A stretch of 64,000 bases of DNA from Fusarium oxysporum f. sp. lycopersici 4287 (lineage: Eukaryota; Ascomycota; Sordariomycetes; Hypocreales; Nectriaceae): the NCBI RefSeq assembly GCF_000149955.1, contig NC_030998.1:942699-1006698 (forward strand), given 5' to 3'. How positions within the stretch are numbered: position 1 is the first letter of the stretch; every line of letters starts with the position of its first letter. Position numbers and translations under genes: made by a program. The notes beneath the pieces were generated by a model that was not told the origin of the DNA, did no database searches, and worked only from the letters and a program-made list of their open reading frames with translations. Of this stretch, positions 1-11,697 are shown piece by piece.

Positions 1-375
1 GTTCTCCAGCTCAGAGATATCCTTCGCTTTGATCTCTGCCTTGACGGCATATCGCAACAATTTGAAGGGATTGGACGAGCTCTGCTTTGGTTTAACTTGA
101 TTCAAGGCCTTGACTAAGTCCGTTGAAGTCGCCTTGCACTTCCTGGCAAGATCCGAAAGTGACTCTTGCTCGGGAGTCAAACGGGCGTTGTCTGCCACTT
201 CAAGCCTCAGAGCTGCTTTGCTAACTTCGCTGGTGACATTTTCGCAGTGTCTGTTGTCGTCTAGGACACCATCAAGAGAGTTGTGTATGTTGTAGGCTAT
301 TTTTACGAGCTTGAGACCCGCTTCAACGAAGGTCAAGATCCCAGACGCCAATCCGATCGCCGAGACGGGATCCAT
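1..375 (-). CDS. NLR-like STAND protein, N-terminal part (runs off the left edge)
   Basis: The minus-strand frame opens with MDPVSAIGLASGILTF and stays open to the window edge, about 125 codons. The start is nearly the same as that of the complete NACHT protein at 5139-8390 (MDPVTAVGLASAIISF). Both continue with an alpha-helical stretch containing a 'SLDG' turn and a 'LTPEQ/LPEQ..L..LA.KC' segment. This is the fungal N-terminal domain found before NACHT-type NTPases in NLR-like STAND proteins, which act in non-self recognition and cell-death signalling. The ATPase and C-terminal sensor lie outside the window, so only the effector/N-terminal part can be called. It reads away from the DUR3-type gene, with which it shares an upstream region. 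Confidence 0.75.
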   Translation of the reverse strand, partial: MDPVSAIGLASGILTFVEAGLKLVKIAYNIHNSLDGVLDDNRHCENVTSEVSKAALRLEVADNARLTPEQESLSDLARKCKATSTDLVKALNQVKPKQSSSNPFKLLRYAVKAEIKAKDISELEN

Positions 376-1251
376 GATAAGAGAAATGTGGGATTTAGAG
401 GGGAATCCCAGGAATCGACGGATAGATCGACTAGAGAGTTCAGAAAGATGAAGGTCGGATGATTTTGTCATTCCACAGAATGCTCAGCACAGCCTCAGAG
501 TCAGCCTGAATGACGGTAAGGGGAAATTGTAAAATCATGGTCTTGTTGGCGACCTCACATCACAGCCTGATTATGCAAAGTCATCCAATAGTCTATGCTG
601 CTGCATTGCGGCCTAAGGTATTAAATATTCCCCATTCCCACCGCGTCCTCTGGTTTGCCAATGTTCTTCACAATATTTCAGCTGGGTGTAACACGCGCGG
701 AATGGTTATTTTCACCCGACGAGGGCGCACTTTCCAATCTAGAGCGCAATTATTGACTTGTCGCATCGGAATAAGCTAATTGCTAGATAATTTAGGGGAT
801 AATATTCTTCCGCCTTTTCTAAAATAATTGCTGAATGACGTGACAGCGATTGGCCCTATCGCCATCGCTAGAAGCTCTCACGCCATACCCCATGAACATC
901 TAAATAGTGCTCTTATCGCCTATCACAAGCCCAAATTTTCCAAAGTATACTAGAAATGATATAATTAAGATAGGACGAAGGGACTAGATCGCGGAATTCG
1001 GAAGATATCCGGTCTGGCGGAACTCCATCGACTAATGAGATCTCCCGCTGACCTCCACGGTTCATCAGATTGATGCCCGGCAGTTATCTAGCAAATGATA
1101 GCCCATTGCATCATCAAAGCTATACAAACGACATGGATTCGTGCCTGCCGATCGCCAAACATATAGCTATCACACGGACCCCCAAGCTTAAAATGCCGAG
1201 ACGTCAAACCGAACTGCTGGATCTTTCACTTCCCCAAGATTCTTGGCCAAA
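376..1251. promoter_or_regulatory. Divergent upstream region with GATA sites (NLR-like / DUR3-like)
   Basis: No gene is seen here. The region holds HGATAR-type GATA-factor sites: AGATAA at 785-790, CGATAA (reverse) at 913-918, TGATAG (reverse) at 920-925 and AGATAG at 968-973. In ascomycetes such sites bind the AreA/NIT2 nitrogen activator, which fits a urea permease downstream. Function is inferred from motif density only. Confidence 0.4.
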
Positions 1252-3496
1252 ATGTCGCTTCACGTTCGGGCAGATGCAAGCGAGAATGGCATTGAGCCAC
1301 CGCTTTCTCAAGCCGTCGGCTATGTCGTCGTTATCGCGATTGGTTTCCTTATCGCGTTTATCATGATGTTTTTGACGCATATCTTGAAGAAGACTGTCGG
1401 TGAAGATAACAAGACAACTGAGATGTTCATGACAGCCAATCGAAGTGTTGGCACTGGTTTGACTTCGTCTGCTGTTATTTCGTCTTGGCTTTGGAGTACG
1501 GCTATGCTTGGAAGTACTCTTGTTGGATACAATTTTGGTGTCGCTGGGCCGTTCTGGTTTGCAGCTGGGTATGTACCCTTCCTCCGCGATTATTTTCGGT
1601 AGTTGTTGACCCTTATCAGATGCTCACCCATGATCGTCTTCTTCGCTCTACTTGGTATCTCCTGTAAGCTCAGAGTACCCGAAGCACATACCCTACTCGA
1701 GATTGTCCGTATACGATATGGTACCTCGGGCCATATTGTCTGGATTGGTCTATGCTTGATCAACAACATCATCGCTATTGCAAACATGTTGCTGGGTGCA
1801 AGTGCTGCGATCTCTGCCTTGTAAGTCTTCTCTCTTACATATTGAGTGGTCCACTTACTCGATCAGATCTGGTATCCATATCATCGCCGCTACGTTCTTG
1901 TTACCTGTTGGCGTGGTGCTGTATACCTTTGTTGGGGGCATCAAAGCGACCTTCCTGACTGATTACTTCCATACCTTTGTGATCACTATCATCATATGTT
2001 TTTTCACCATCAAGGCTTTCCTTGTCCCCGAGATTGGATCACCTGGTGGTCTGTATGATCTGATCGTTCAGGTTGGAAAGGACCATCCCGTCGCCGGCAA
2101 CCACGATGGATCTTTCTTGACAATGACTAGCAAAGACGTGAGTTAACTGCTTGACCATCATAGTACACTCGCTTACAATATGCAGGCTATATACTTCGGT
2201 ATCATTCATGTGCTGGCCAATTTTGGTCTCGTCATCATGGACACTGGTTTCTTCGCCAAAGCTTTTAGCGCTGCGCCTCAAGCTGTTGTCCCAGGCTACA
2301 TCATCGGCGGCATCGCTTACTTTGCCATCCCGTGGTGTCTCGGCACCTTGATGAGCTTTTCCGCTCTAGCTCTTGAGGATACTCCTCGCTTTCCTACCTA
2401 CCCTCGTCGCATGTCTTCTGTAGAGATCTCCAACGGTCTTGTTCTTCCCTACGCCGCGATCGCAATCGCCGGAAAAGGCGGTGCTGCCGCTGTTCTGTTG
2501 ATCACTTTCATGGCTGTCACTTCAACTATCAGCGCCCAGGTCATCTCCGTGTCATCCATCATCAGCTTTGATATCTATCGCCAGTACTTTAACCGTGGGG
2601 CAACTGATCGTGACGCTATTCGGTGGAGTCACATCGGTGTCGTCTTTTTCGGTCTTTTCTCCGCCGCCTTCTCTACCGCCCTCTACTATGGAAAGGTTGA
2701 CCTTGGATGGACTCTGTACATGCTTGGTGTTCTGACATGCCCCGGTATTTTCCCAACTGTCTTTACGATTCTATGGCGAAAACAGTCAAAGATTGCTGCT
2801 ATTGTCTCGCCTCTCCTGGGCATGGCCACTGGCATCGCTGTATGGCTTGGCTCAGCATCGTCACTGTACGGTGAAGTCACCGTTGCATCCACTGGAAAGT
2901 CTCTTCCTTGCGTGTACGGAACTGTCGCTTCGGCTTTGAGCCCAGCGCTGTACTCAGTCGTGATCTCGCTCATAAAGCCTGCCAATTACCAATGGGCTGA
3001 CTTCAGAAATGAACGTCTTGCGTTCGACCAGGTTGGTTCAACAAAAGAAGAAGTGAGGACGCACGAAGAAAAGGTAGCCAGCTACACCGCCGATAAGGCC
3101 AAGCTCAAACATTGGGGCACTCTTGCGGCGATTTGGTCCGCCGCTACGTTCTTGGGGCATTGGGTTCTATGGTAAGAGGCACTTTATCCCCATCTCATTG
3201 TAACGTCGACTAACAGGTGAAACCGTAGGCCTCTTCCGATGTACGCAGCTAAATACGTCTTTGGTAAGACTTTCTTCGTTGCTTGGATTGTTATCGCCAT
3301 TATTTGGGTGTGGGGGACCATGTTCGTCGCAGGCTTCTACCCCATCATTGATGGTTGGCCTCAGTTGAAGACAGTTTATCGGGGCTTGAGAGGCCAGGGC
3401 CCAGTTGAAGGTGAGCCTGAAGTAGTTCAAAATGCTCAAAGTGATTCTTCCATCACTGAGAGGGACGAGAAGGGGAACAATGGGATCCTGGCCTGA
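1252..3496 (+). CDS. Urea/solute:sodium symporter family permease (DUR3-like)
   Basis: Five exons (1252-1568, 1620-1820, 1867-2137, 2186-3171, 3229-3496) join in phase to 680 codons, the usual length of fungal DUR3 urea transporters. The product is a polytopic membrane protein with about 15 hydrophobic segments. Signature stretches include the N-terminal TANRSVGTGLTSSAVISSW and the motif VSSIISFDIYRQYF, both typical of the urea-transporting branch of the sodium:solute symporter family. The expected role is high-affinity import of urea (in yeast also polyamines) across the plasma membrane. The ATG at 1252 is used because the longer frame would start at a TTG. GATA sites upstream suggest nitrogen control. 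Substrate is inferred from family membership. Confidence 0.88.
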
Positions 3497-3825
3497 GAGT
3501 AGTCTGACAGCGCACTTTATATAAGAGATACACATAGTGGTCAATTAGTCAGATTCCCCATAAACCATAACTCTAATACATGTACAAGACAATGGTCCAT
3601 CTTTCGTTTACGCAAAATTGAGATAGGAAAGCATTCGCGATAGGATTCAGTGACAGCCCCGATCGGGCCTTGGCTTCCCCGCTTGACCCCGCCAGAGCCG
3701 ATAGAGGCCGCGTCCGATAGCGGCATTAATAAAGATCTCCAACTCCAACTCCAACACGTCCGGCTTATCACCAGCGATTGCTTCCCATCTCACGTTACCA
3801 ATACCCTCAAAAATAGCCCTACAAG
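3497..3825. other. Intergenic: DUR3-like 3' end and upstream region of the OCD-family gene
   Basis: A short gap between two plus-strand genes. I see no extra gene or repeat in it. Confidence 0.5.
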
Positions 3826-4929
3826 ATGACTTTCACAGTTCTCTCAGACGCCAACGTCAATCACATCCTCGACACGTTATCGCCATCTGACGTGACCGAT
3901 CTCGCAAACGCTCTGGAGCAGGCTCTCATTCAATACTCATGCAACAATGAACAGCAGTACCAACCTCACCGTGCAGTCGTCAACCGGGATGGACAAGTCA
4001 GCCTGTTCATGCCCGGAACTACTGACCAATTGATCGGTGTCAAGATCGTCGGTATCACCCCAAGCGAAAAGCTCAAGCCTTCTGAAGCAGGTCTCAAGAG
4101 TGTCTTGACTCTGTGCGACGCTAGAGGTCAAGCCATAGGAACGCTCAATGCAGCCGCTCTCACCGCGTTCCGAACTGCGCTGGGTTCAATGCTGCCTTAT
4201 CGATTTAGGCGTAACACAGAGAACATCGTGGTGTTCGGTGCGGGGAAGCAAGCGCTATGGCACATTCGCTTGGCACTCCTGTTGAAGGAGGAGGATATCA
4301 AGTCTGTGACCATTGTCAACCGCTCTGCGGAAAGGACTCAGCAGTTGATAGACTCGCTCAAGTCTAACGATCAATCGACATGGCCGTCGCACATCAGCCT
4401 CCAGGCCTTTGATCCTAAGGAAGACCGTGACGCCGCTATGGAGGCTTTGGTTGTAGATGCGGATGTCTTGTTCTTTACAACACCAAGCACGGAACCACTG
4501 TTCCCGGCATCATACCTCACTTCCGAGAAGGCTCTGAGCAAGACTCGGTATCTCGCGGCGATCGGTTCTTACCGCCTTGACATGCAGGAAATCGACCCCG
4601 AGCTTCTGAAGCAAGTCATCAACCCATCAGGGCCCTTTTCATCTGTGGGGTATCAGGGTGGATCCGTTGCAGTCGACAGTCGGGAGGGCTGCCTGCAAGA
4701 GGCTGGAGAACTCATCAAAGCCGAGATCCCTACGGATAAAATGCTTGAGATCGGTCACTTGTTCCAGACCAAAAACACCGAGAACCCGAATGACTTGACC
4801 AAGTGGGTTGAAAGTGGATTTGTTATTTACAAGAGTGTCGGTACTGGTGTTATGGATCTCTCGATTGGTCAAGAGCTTCTTCGTCTGGCCAAGGTGAAGA
4901 ATGTTGGCTTGACTGCTGAGGACTTCTGA
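3826..4929 (+). CDS. Ornithine cyclodeaminase / mu-crystallin family protein
   Basis: Intronless, 367 residues, full length for the family. The N-terminal half carries the substrate-side motif GVKIVGITP (Lys73) and LTAFRTALGS (Arg116). A Rossmann NAD(P) site follows with IVVFGAGKQ (residues 134-142) and a 'TIVNRS' second-strand motif. Family members are ornithine cyclodeaminases (ornithine to proline plus ammonia), ketimine reductases, or alanine/opine dehydrogenases. The exact substrate cannot be read from sequence. Its position just downstream of the urea symporter suggests nitrogen metabolism. Confidence 0.85.
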   Translation: MTFTVLSDANVNHILDTLSPSDVTDLANALEQALIQYSCNNEQQYQPHRAVVNRDGQVSLFMPGTTDQLIGVKIVGITPSEKLKPSEAGLKSVLTLCDARGQAIGTLNAAALTAFRTALGSMLPYRFRRNTENIVVFGAGKQALWHIRLALLLKEEDIKSVTIVNRSAERTQQLIDSLKSNDQSTWPSHISLQAFDPKEDRDAAMEALVVDADVLFFTTPSTEPLFPASYLTSEKALSKTRYLAAIGSYRLDMQEIDPELLKQVINPSGPFSSVGYQGGSVAVDSREGCLQEAGELIKAEIPTDKMLEIGHLFQTKNTENPNDLTKWVESGFVIYKSVGTGVMDLSIGQELLRLAKVKNVGLTAEDF

Positions 4930-5138
4930 AAGACACCAGATAGGTTAATTAAGTAAAACATCCATGCTCCCTTTCTCAAGACTATGTCCCAGTGATTCGG
5001 TGTTATGCTCAAACAAAGGTCATTATCAACCATAGCATGGGAAAGTGACCCCAGCCTTCTGGTGTTCTCTTTGCTCGTCACGCGATTTCCAGCCAACACA
5101 AAGTCCCAATACTATTACCAAGACTGCTGATTTATTAG

Positions 5139-8100
5139 TTAAAACTTTCTTGCGTTGGTATCGATGACCTCCAACCCACCTAGAAAGAGTTTGTAAAGTA
5201 GCATATGGCGATAAAAGCTAGATCTTGTCATGTCTATGTGCTCCGTAGCCCTTGGAGCTATTCCACCTGCCACAAGAGGGGCGGTTTCAAGTTGTTTTGA
5301 CCCTGGAGCACACTGTTTGGCGGTCTCGAGGATATCGATTATGGCAGCCTTATTTTTAGGGTTCACGCTCTGTATCCATCGGAGAAGTGATAAGCTCAGC
5401 TTTCCATCACACTCGTCCCAACCTGTGACATTTTCAATCAAGAATTCGCTAGTAGATCTATTGCTCTCACACTCAAACGTCAAAGGATTTTTGGGCTTGG
5501 GAAAGTGAAACGTGACTTGAGTGGGAGAGCGCAGAGGCTCGATGACGATATGAAATTCAGATGGGGCTCCGTGTAATAGGAATTGCTCAACAGCAAGACC
5601 AAATCGATCGGTATGGAACGGATATGCCATGCCAACCCAGCCTAGGAAACAATAAAATAAGATTCTTTCCCAAACGGTGTGGTCGTCTGAAAGTGCATAG
5701 TCATAGGCAATAGACGAGCGGGGGCCGACCGTAAGACTTCCTGGAGGGTTGCCATCAAGGAGAAGGTTCTTGGCCTCGAACGGAATTCGTTCAAGCGACA
5801 GGAAATGGCCCTTGAAGAAATAGCTCAACAACTGTATAGGTAGACCAACTCGAATATAGGCTTGCAGAAGTGCGTTGCCAACAAGAGACGTCTTCCATGA
5901 CTTGTCGATAGCTTCGAGGTTATTCTTTAGAAACCATTCAACGTACTCAATATGGCCTATGAGTGCAGCCTGACATAGGACACTGAATGTCTCCAGTCCT
6001 GTAATTACCCCATATCGATCCAAGCTTTGCCGTCCACGGTTGACATATACCTGGATACCCTGGTGCAAGAGAGGATAGCTTGGTTCAGGTTTCATGTCGA
6101 GAGGATCACCGACCCATGACGAAACATACTGCAGAAATCGATACGGTGGTCTATCAATCCTCGCTTCCAGACGCATCCATGTTACTCTAGCGCATGAATC
6201 TTTGACTTCTGTCTTATCCTTCCGCAGGAATCGCGCTGCCGCAAAGATCAAGTAAGACAGTACGTCAACGCTACTAAAACCCTTCAGGTATGGCTGCATT
6301 TCTGCTTTGATCTTTGGTCTCTCAAGCATGTCGGGAATAGATCTGTGTGTGAAGCTAAGGACTCCCCAAGGGCCGTGATAGTTTGGTTTGGATGGGTAAC
6401 ACTCGACAAGACCACCGCAGAAACCACGAAGCCTTTTGCCGTAAATCTCTGGTGTTCTACTGACGTCTGAATCCGTTGCGTAGCGAGACATAAACTCGTC
6501 TCGTATCGAGAGTTCCGAGTCTCTGTGATAATCTTCAAGGAACGAAAACTCCATCAGAGACAAGGTCAGATAGTTATCATTGGCAGTTCTCAATAGTGCC
6601 ATGATTTGATAAGCAGTCCTTCGGTTGTTTTCGTCGAGTCTGTTGAGGATATGCTCAAACAACGCTTCCAAGCCAGGTGGAAGACCGTCAAGGAGTTGAA
6701 GTAATTGATCCTGCGTCACGTCATCCTCGACCTTTTTCCGGATCTCATTAACCACCAAAACTATCCAGAGGAAGATACCGCATGCTTTCCTTGGAATAGT
6801 TTTAAGTAAATGCTCTTTGAGGGTGGAGTCTGGAAGGTGAGATAATGAATCCTGAACATATTGTCTCATGTCAAACCAGGTCAGTTCGTGAAGTTGGAGC
6901 CGATAATCCGCCGAAAACCCGTTCAGGAATACGTTGTAGTCTCGACTGGAAACAACCATTTTCAACCTCCCTTCAGAGTCTTTGACCCAGTGTCTTAACA
7001 ATCTTACAAGATAAATATGATCTCTGCTATGTGACTCGTCGTACTCGTCAATGCCATCAACGAAGAAGCAGAAGCAGACCCGAGGAGCGCACGATTCGCT
7101 GTTGAAAATGATTTGTTCAAGGGCAGACTTGACAACATCGATCGGCAAGTCAAACTTAGTTTGTATCTGCCAAGGGCTAGTCTCGACTTCCTTCCAAATA
7201 TTTGGTAAGACATTTTTGATAAGTTCAGGGAAGGCGTGGAGTATGTCGTAGAGAAGAGAGCGGTAGAGACCATCCAAAGATTTTTGCATTTCGGTTCCGG
7301 GTGTCCAAAAGAAAAACTGGGTGATGAGGAGGGATCTATTCCCTACAACGAGTAATAAGTTTACCATCTCAGGTTAAGCTCGGGGTAAGTGAGAACTTAC
7401 CTGCCCATTTTTCAAGTTCAAGTCGAGTTTGCCCATGTGTGCAAAGCAGTTTCATCAACGTGGACTTGCCTGAGCCCAGTTTGCCCGAGATATGGAAGAT
7501 GCCCTCCGATGAAGACAGCCAATTCATGAAAAGTTCCCTTGATTTCGACTTCATCTCATGCATGTCAAGGGTCTCGGACTTGCTCATCCCCGTTGCCTCG
7601 TTCTCGAGGGTCTCATCATCTTCTATCAGCCAGTTGAAAGTCTTTTCATGAGGGTAATGAACTCTGTCATCTCTTTCGTGTATGTTCTCGAATTTAATGC
7701 TTTCAAGAATTCGATTCTGATAAATGGCAGCAAGAGCATCATCCTGAAGACCTAGAAGACGGCGTAGTTGAGTACCGGCTTCGGTCCCGATTTGCTCGAC
7801 TTGCACGCCACTCCTCAACGCTTCTGTATGCCTTTGAAGTTCTTCTAGTCGCGATGCATCGGTTTGGGCCATGGCTAGAATCCTTTTCGAGTACACTGCC
7901 AAGTCTTGACTATTTGCGATTGTGAGATCCTGTAACGGATGAAGACAAGGATTTAGGGAATCTGATACCTTGAAAGATCCACTATACCCAATGCCAACTG
8001 ACTCCGACAGTCGTTGAGCTGCTTCTCCAGATTCTTAATCTCGCTTTCGCAACTCCAAGCCCTGTACACAGACCGATAGTTCTCAAAAGAGCTCTTACTT

Positions 8101-8390
8101 TTGGGTCTGATCTTATCGAGGAGGTCGAGGATTTTCTGCGATAACTCGTGGCATTTTAGGGCGAGGTCGTAAAGACCCCTCTGCTCGGGTAGGACTCTGG
8201 CTTGATCTGCTGATTTAAGTCTCCGAGAAAGGGCTTTCATCTCATCCACTATAGCTTTTCGCGTCAAGTTTTTTTCGACGCTACCGTCGAGAGAGTCGCG
8301 AATTTCCCGCGCACTCTGTAGTAATTTGACGCACAAAGGGACAAAGGAAATGATGGCAGACGCTAGGCCAACGGCCGTGACAGGATCCAT
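5139..8390 (-). CDS. NACHT-type NLR-like STAND NTPase
   Basis: Three exons on the minus strand (7969-8390, 7401-7909, 5139-7342) give about 1044 residues. Residues 1-140 form the fungal STAND N-terminal domain shared with the gene at 1-375. A linker leads to a NACHT domain with Walker A GKLGSGKSTLMK (about 280-292) and Walker B CFFVDGIDEYDE (about 402-413). The C-terminal 500 residues have no clear WD40 repeats. Stretches such as LCQAALIGHIEYVEWFLKNN resemble one or two worn ankyrin-like units. Family role: ligand-triggered oligomerisation in heterokaryon incompatibility or immune-type cell death. The intron 1 acceptor is uncertain (a phase-0 alternative adds a few residues). No frameshift is needed, so the gene appears intact. 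Confidence 0.82.
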
Positions 8391-8738
8391 CGCGGATGGG
8401 CACTCGATCTTTTGGTGGGTGGGAACAAGTGAGGTGAGCTGAGGGAAAAGGCCTTCTCAACACAGCCTGATTTAAAATTGTTGTTGCCCATGCCGTGCTG
8501 ACTTAAAAGAATTCCACCAATTGAAGCTGCAGGCTTGGAAGACTCAGCCCCGTTAGGCATAATGGAGAGAAAAAGATTCAAACTTGAGTTGACTCTGTAT
8601 AATCTATCTATGACTGGTGAATATTCTATGTCTAAGGTGATTCAATAACTCCTTCCATATGCCGCTTTTGGTCCATTAATGTCAAGACACAGTATTAAAT
8701 AGAAATTAGTAAGAAATAATATGGCAAACCCTCAAGAT
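8391..8738. other. Intergenic: NLR promoter and MFS 3' region
   Basis: Nothing recognisable beyond flanking untranslated sequence. Both neighbours are on the minus strand. Confidence 0.5.
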
Positions 8739-10495
8739 CTAGCCCTTCTTTGCCATAGCCAACGCCTGTGCGGCCCTTGCAGAATACTTGCATCGCTGTC
8801 GAATAGCAGGACCGTACTTGAAGAAGATGAATGGCATGGGTAGACAAGCAAGTGACAGGAAGGCAGGGACTGTACTGGCCCACTGTGTTCCTAGGTTGTC
8901 GTACATCTGCTTAGTGAAAAGTGGAAAGGCGGCGCCAAATAGAGATCGCAACACGGCGTTTGATGCTAGGACCGAGGCAGCGTAGATGGTGTATGAATCG
9001 ATGAGATAGCTGAAGATACTATGGAACACGAGAGACATGCCGAGACCGAAGGGGGCACCAGCGGCTACTGGGGACATCCAATGGACTGAACGATATGATG
9101 TCCTGTCAACTGTTAGTGGATATGTTGACTGTAACAAGACCTGAGCTTACCATGCGAACCAGAACATGCCAGCAGGGACACAGATACCGCCGAGCATACA
9201 TCCCGGGAGACGGTATTCAGGAGGTACAGGTTCGTTGCCGAACCTTTTCGTGACCTTCATATACCATATGTTGATGAGTCCAATCGTAGGAATGGCACTG
9301 ATCATTCCGACAGCAACTCCCAGGAAGGCCAGACCTCCCTTGCCAGCAGACCAGCCCCTCTCAAGCTGGAAGACGACAGGATATGCGCCAAACAGCATGT
9401 AAAGGGTTCCGAAAAGAATAGCTACGTAGATGGAGAGAAGAAGGACGATAGGTTCGAAGCATAGGAGTTGCCAAGGACGAATGAGGGCCTTCTTGAGAAC
9501 GACGGCTGGTGGATCGGCCTTGCCTTGGTGTTCGTAGATGGAGATGTAAACCTTGCCAGTCTTTTTGGACAAGAAGTCGGCTCGGTTCTGAAGGATGTAA
9601 GGTGCATAGGTTTCGGGAGCGCAGCACATGTCGAGTACCCAGAAGAATCCGGCAACAATGGCCATCAATCCCATAACCTGGAAACTCTGGTTAGTGTATG
9701 ATGTCGGAACCAAGGACTTGGGTGACTTACCCATCTCCAGCCTTGACCGTCACTCAAGTATCCACCAATGAAGGGACCCAAGCTGGGACCCAGTGCAGGC
9801 GCCAAAGAGAAGAATGCCATAGCGATAGCACGCTCGTCAGCATTAAAGATATCAGAGATAACACCGCCAGCATTGGTCAGAGGTGATGAGCCAAATGTTC
9901 CGCAGAAGAAGCGAAGGACCAGAAGAGTAGCGACGCCATTATCTGCTGTGCATGCTGCACTAAAGACAACATACAAGCCATAGCTGATGACGAAGATAAT
10001 TTGTCGACCGTAGATTTCGCAAAGCGGTGCCCAGAGGAGAGGTCCGACAGCGAAACCGAGGACGTAGAGGGAGACGCCAGCAGTTATGAGTGTATGGCTG
10101 GCCTTGAAATGAATCATAAGCGGCACGATAGTACCTGTCATATGACATGTCAGCTATGTCGATTGCCGAGGGTTATAAGACTGACCTGTATAGGCACTAG
10201 AACTAAACGCGACAGCAAAACATGTTGCGGCTGAAACCATTGTGATGGTCCATTTCAACCACTTGGGCCAATTGAGCGGGTTACCTGTATCATCAGGAAC
10301 CCAGCTAACAACAAACGGATCTTCAAAGGAGCCTGATCCAGGATAATTATGGTTCTCAACAGCTTGATCAACTCTCGTCCTGTCAAAAAGAAGTTTTACC
10401 AACGAGCTATGTCGCGGTTTCGATTCTGGTGTCTTTTGTCGTAGTGTTTCATCGTCGCTCATACAAGAGCTAGGCAAATCTGGTCTAGAAGACAT
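8739..10495 (-). CDS. MFS transporter, DHA1 polyamine/drug exporter type
   Basis: Four exons (10186-10495, 9731-10134, 9151-9677, 8739-9102) join in phase to 534 residues. The cytosolic N-terminus ends in the family hallmark DDTGNPLNWPKWLKW just before TM1. The loop motif PLCEIYGRQ corresponds to motif A, and the stretch ALGPSLGPFIGGYLSDGQGW to motif C of antiporters. Twelve membrane segments are visible, with the long central loop near residues 270-310. Members (yeast TPO1-4, FLU1-like) export polyamines, organic acids or drugs from the cell. The first ATG in frame is at 10495, because upstream frame extension uses TTG. The substrate is unknown. Confidence 0.87.
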
Positions 10496-11697
10496 GATGT
10501 TGTTGCGAATCTGCAATGATTGCTCATACTATTCCTCAAAAGGACTTCCAAGACGGGAGGACGAGCCCTTTATAATAATATGGCGAGATCGGGGTTCCAT
10601 TTCGTCGGGAGCGCCGGTGAGCGGGCCTCGAAGCCGGGGTGAGCAACAGGTGATTTCTGCTGTGACGACGGAGTCACAGGACGGATTTGGGCGTGGTGAG
10701 ATCCAGATTTGGGCAGAAGGGGGTCTAACACCTTTCGATCTTGCGGGTATCAAGGAACGTAATTAGATCTTGATGACGAAGTCTGCATAATCTCTCCGGG
10801 GGGTCGGGAAATCGCAGTCTGGCAGCGCCGACATTTTCGATACTTCTTCTCTGGATCCACTGAAACGTGGTTTTGACAGGTGCTAGACAAGGGTTTTGGT
10901 AATTAGAGATAAGAAGCTTGGGCTGTTGGAATCATGCTTAAAATGTCCGACGGAGTTTGTAGGGGAAAATGGATACGAGAAAAGCCGACTGTGGATCTGA
11001 TCAGTCCACTATTTGCCGTGCGTTCCCTACCAAAACTCCGGCCGAGGTTTGGTCGTAAATAGAATTGGGTCTACTCATGTGCTGGCAAGGCTGATCACAT
11101 GTTACTGGGCTGAAGAATAATTAGCGATTATAAATATTGAGACGTGGTACTTCATGTGATTTTGGTATGAGTTAATCTATTCCATGTCTTTGTTACAAAT
11201 GCCAAGACTGGCGTCTTGAGGCCATGAAAACGTGGCTAAAATTTGCATCATGAATCATCTTTCAATGTCCCAAACTTGCATCGAGATCATGATGTTAGAA
11301 TTATCGTATCATGTATCGTGAGTTTAAAGTTTGTCGGCTTCTTGGTGTTTTCCGTACTCAAGATCTCGGCCGAAAGACGGACTTTGGTCTTGATCATGTG
11401 ACGAGGTCAGGCAGTCATCAGTGGCGACGATCTAGTCTGCGCATTTGACGTCTCCATGATGCTTCATTTGGCGCATATTTTTGCGATTCCCTTTCTTCAT
11501 CGCCACAAAATTTATTTCAAGCCCAAAACACCTTTGTAGGTAGTTTTACGCTGATCTGGGTCGCTGCTCATCAAGGTCCCCAACCAAAAGGTGTCCACTG
11601 AAAGCGCCCGAATTGATAATCTCGAATTGAGTCACCAACGTCGCAAAAACTCTGAGTTTCACCTCACAAATAAATTCACGACTGGAAGAATATTACT
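10496..11697. other. Divergent intergenic region (MFS / PARG-domain gene)
   Basis: About 1.2 kb between two divergently transcribed genes. I see no supported coding region. Short open frames near 10494-10766 occur on both strands and lack family features. Confidence 0.5.
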
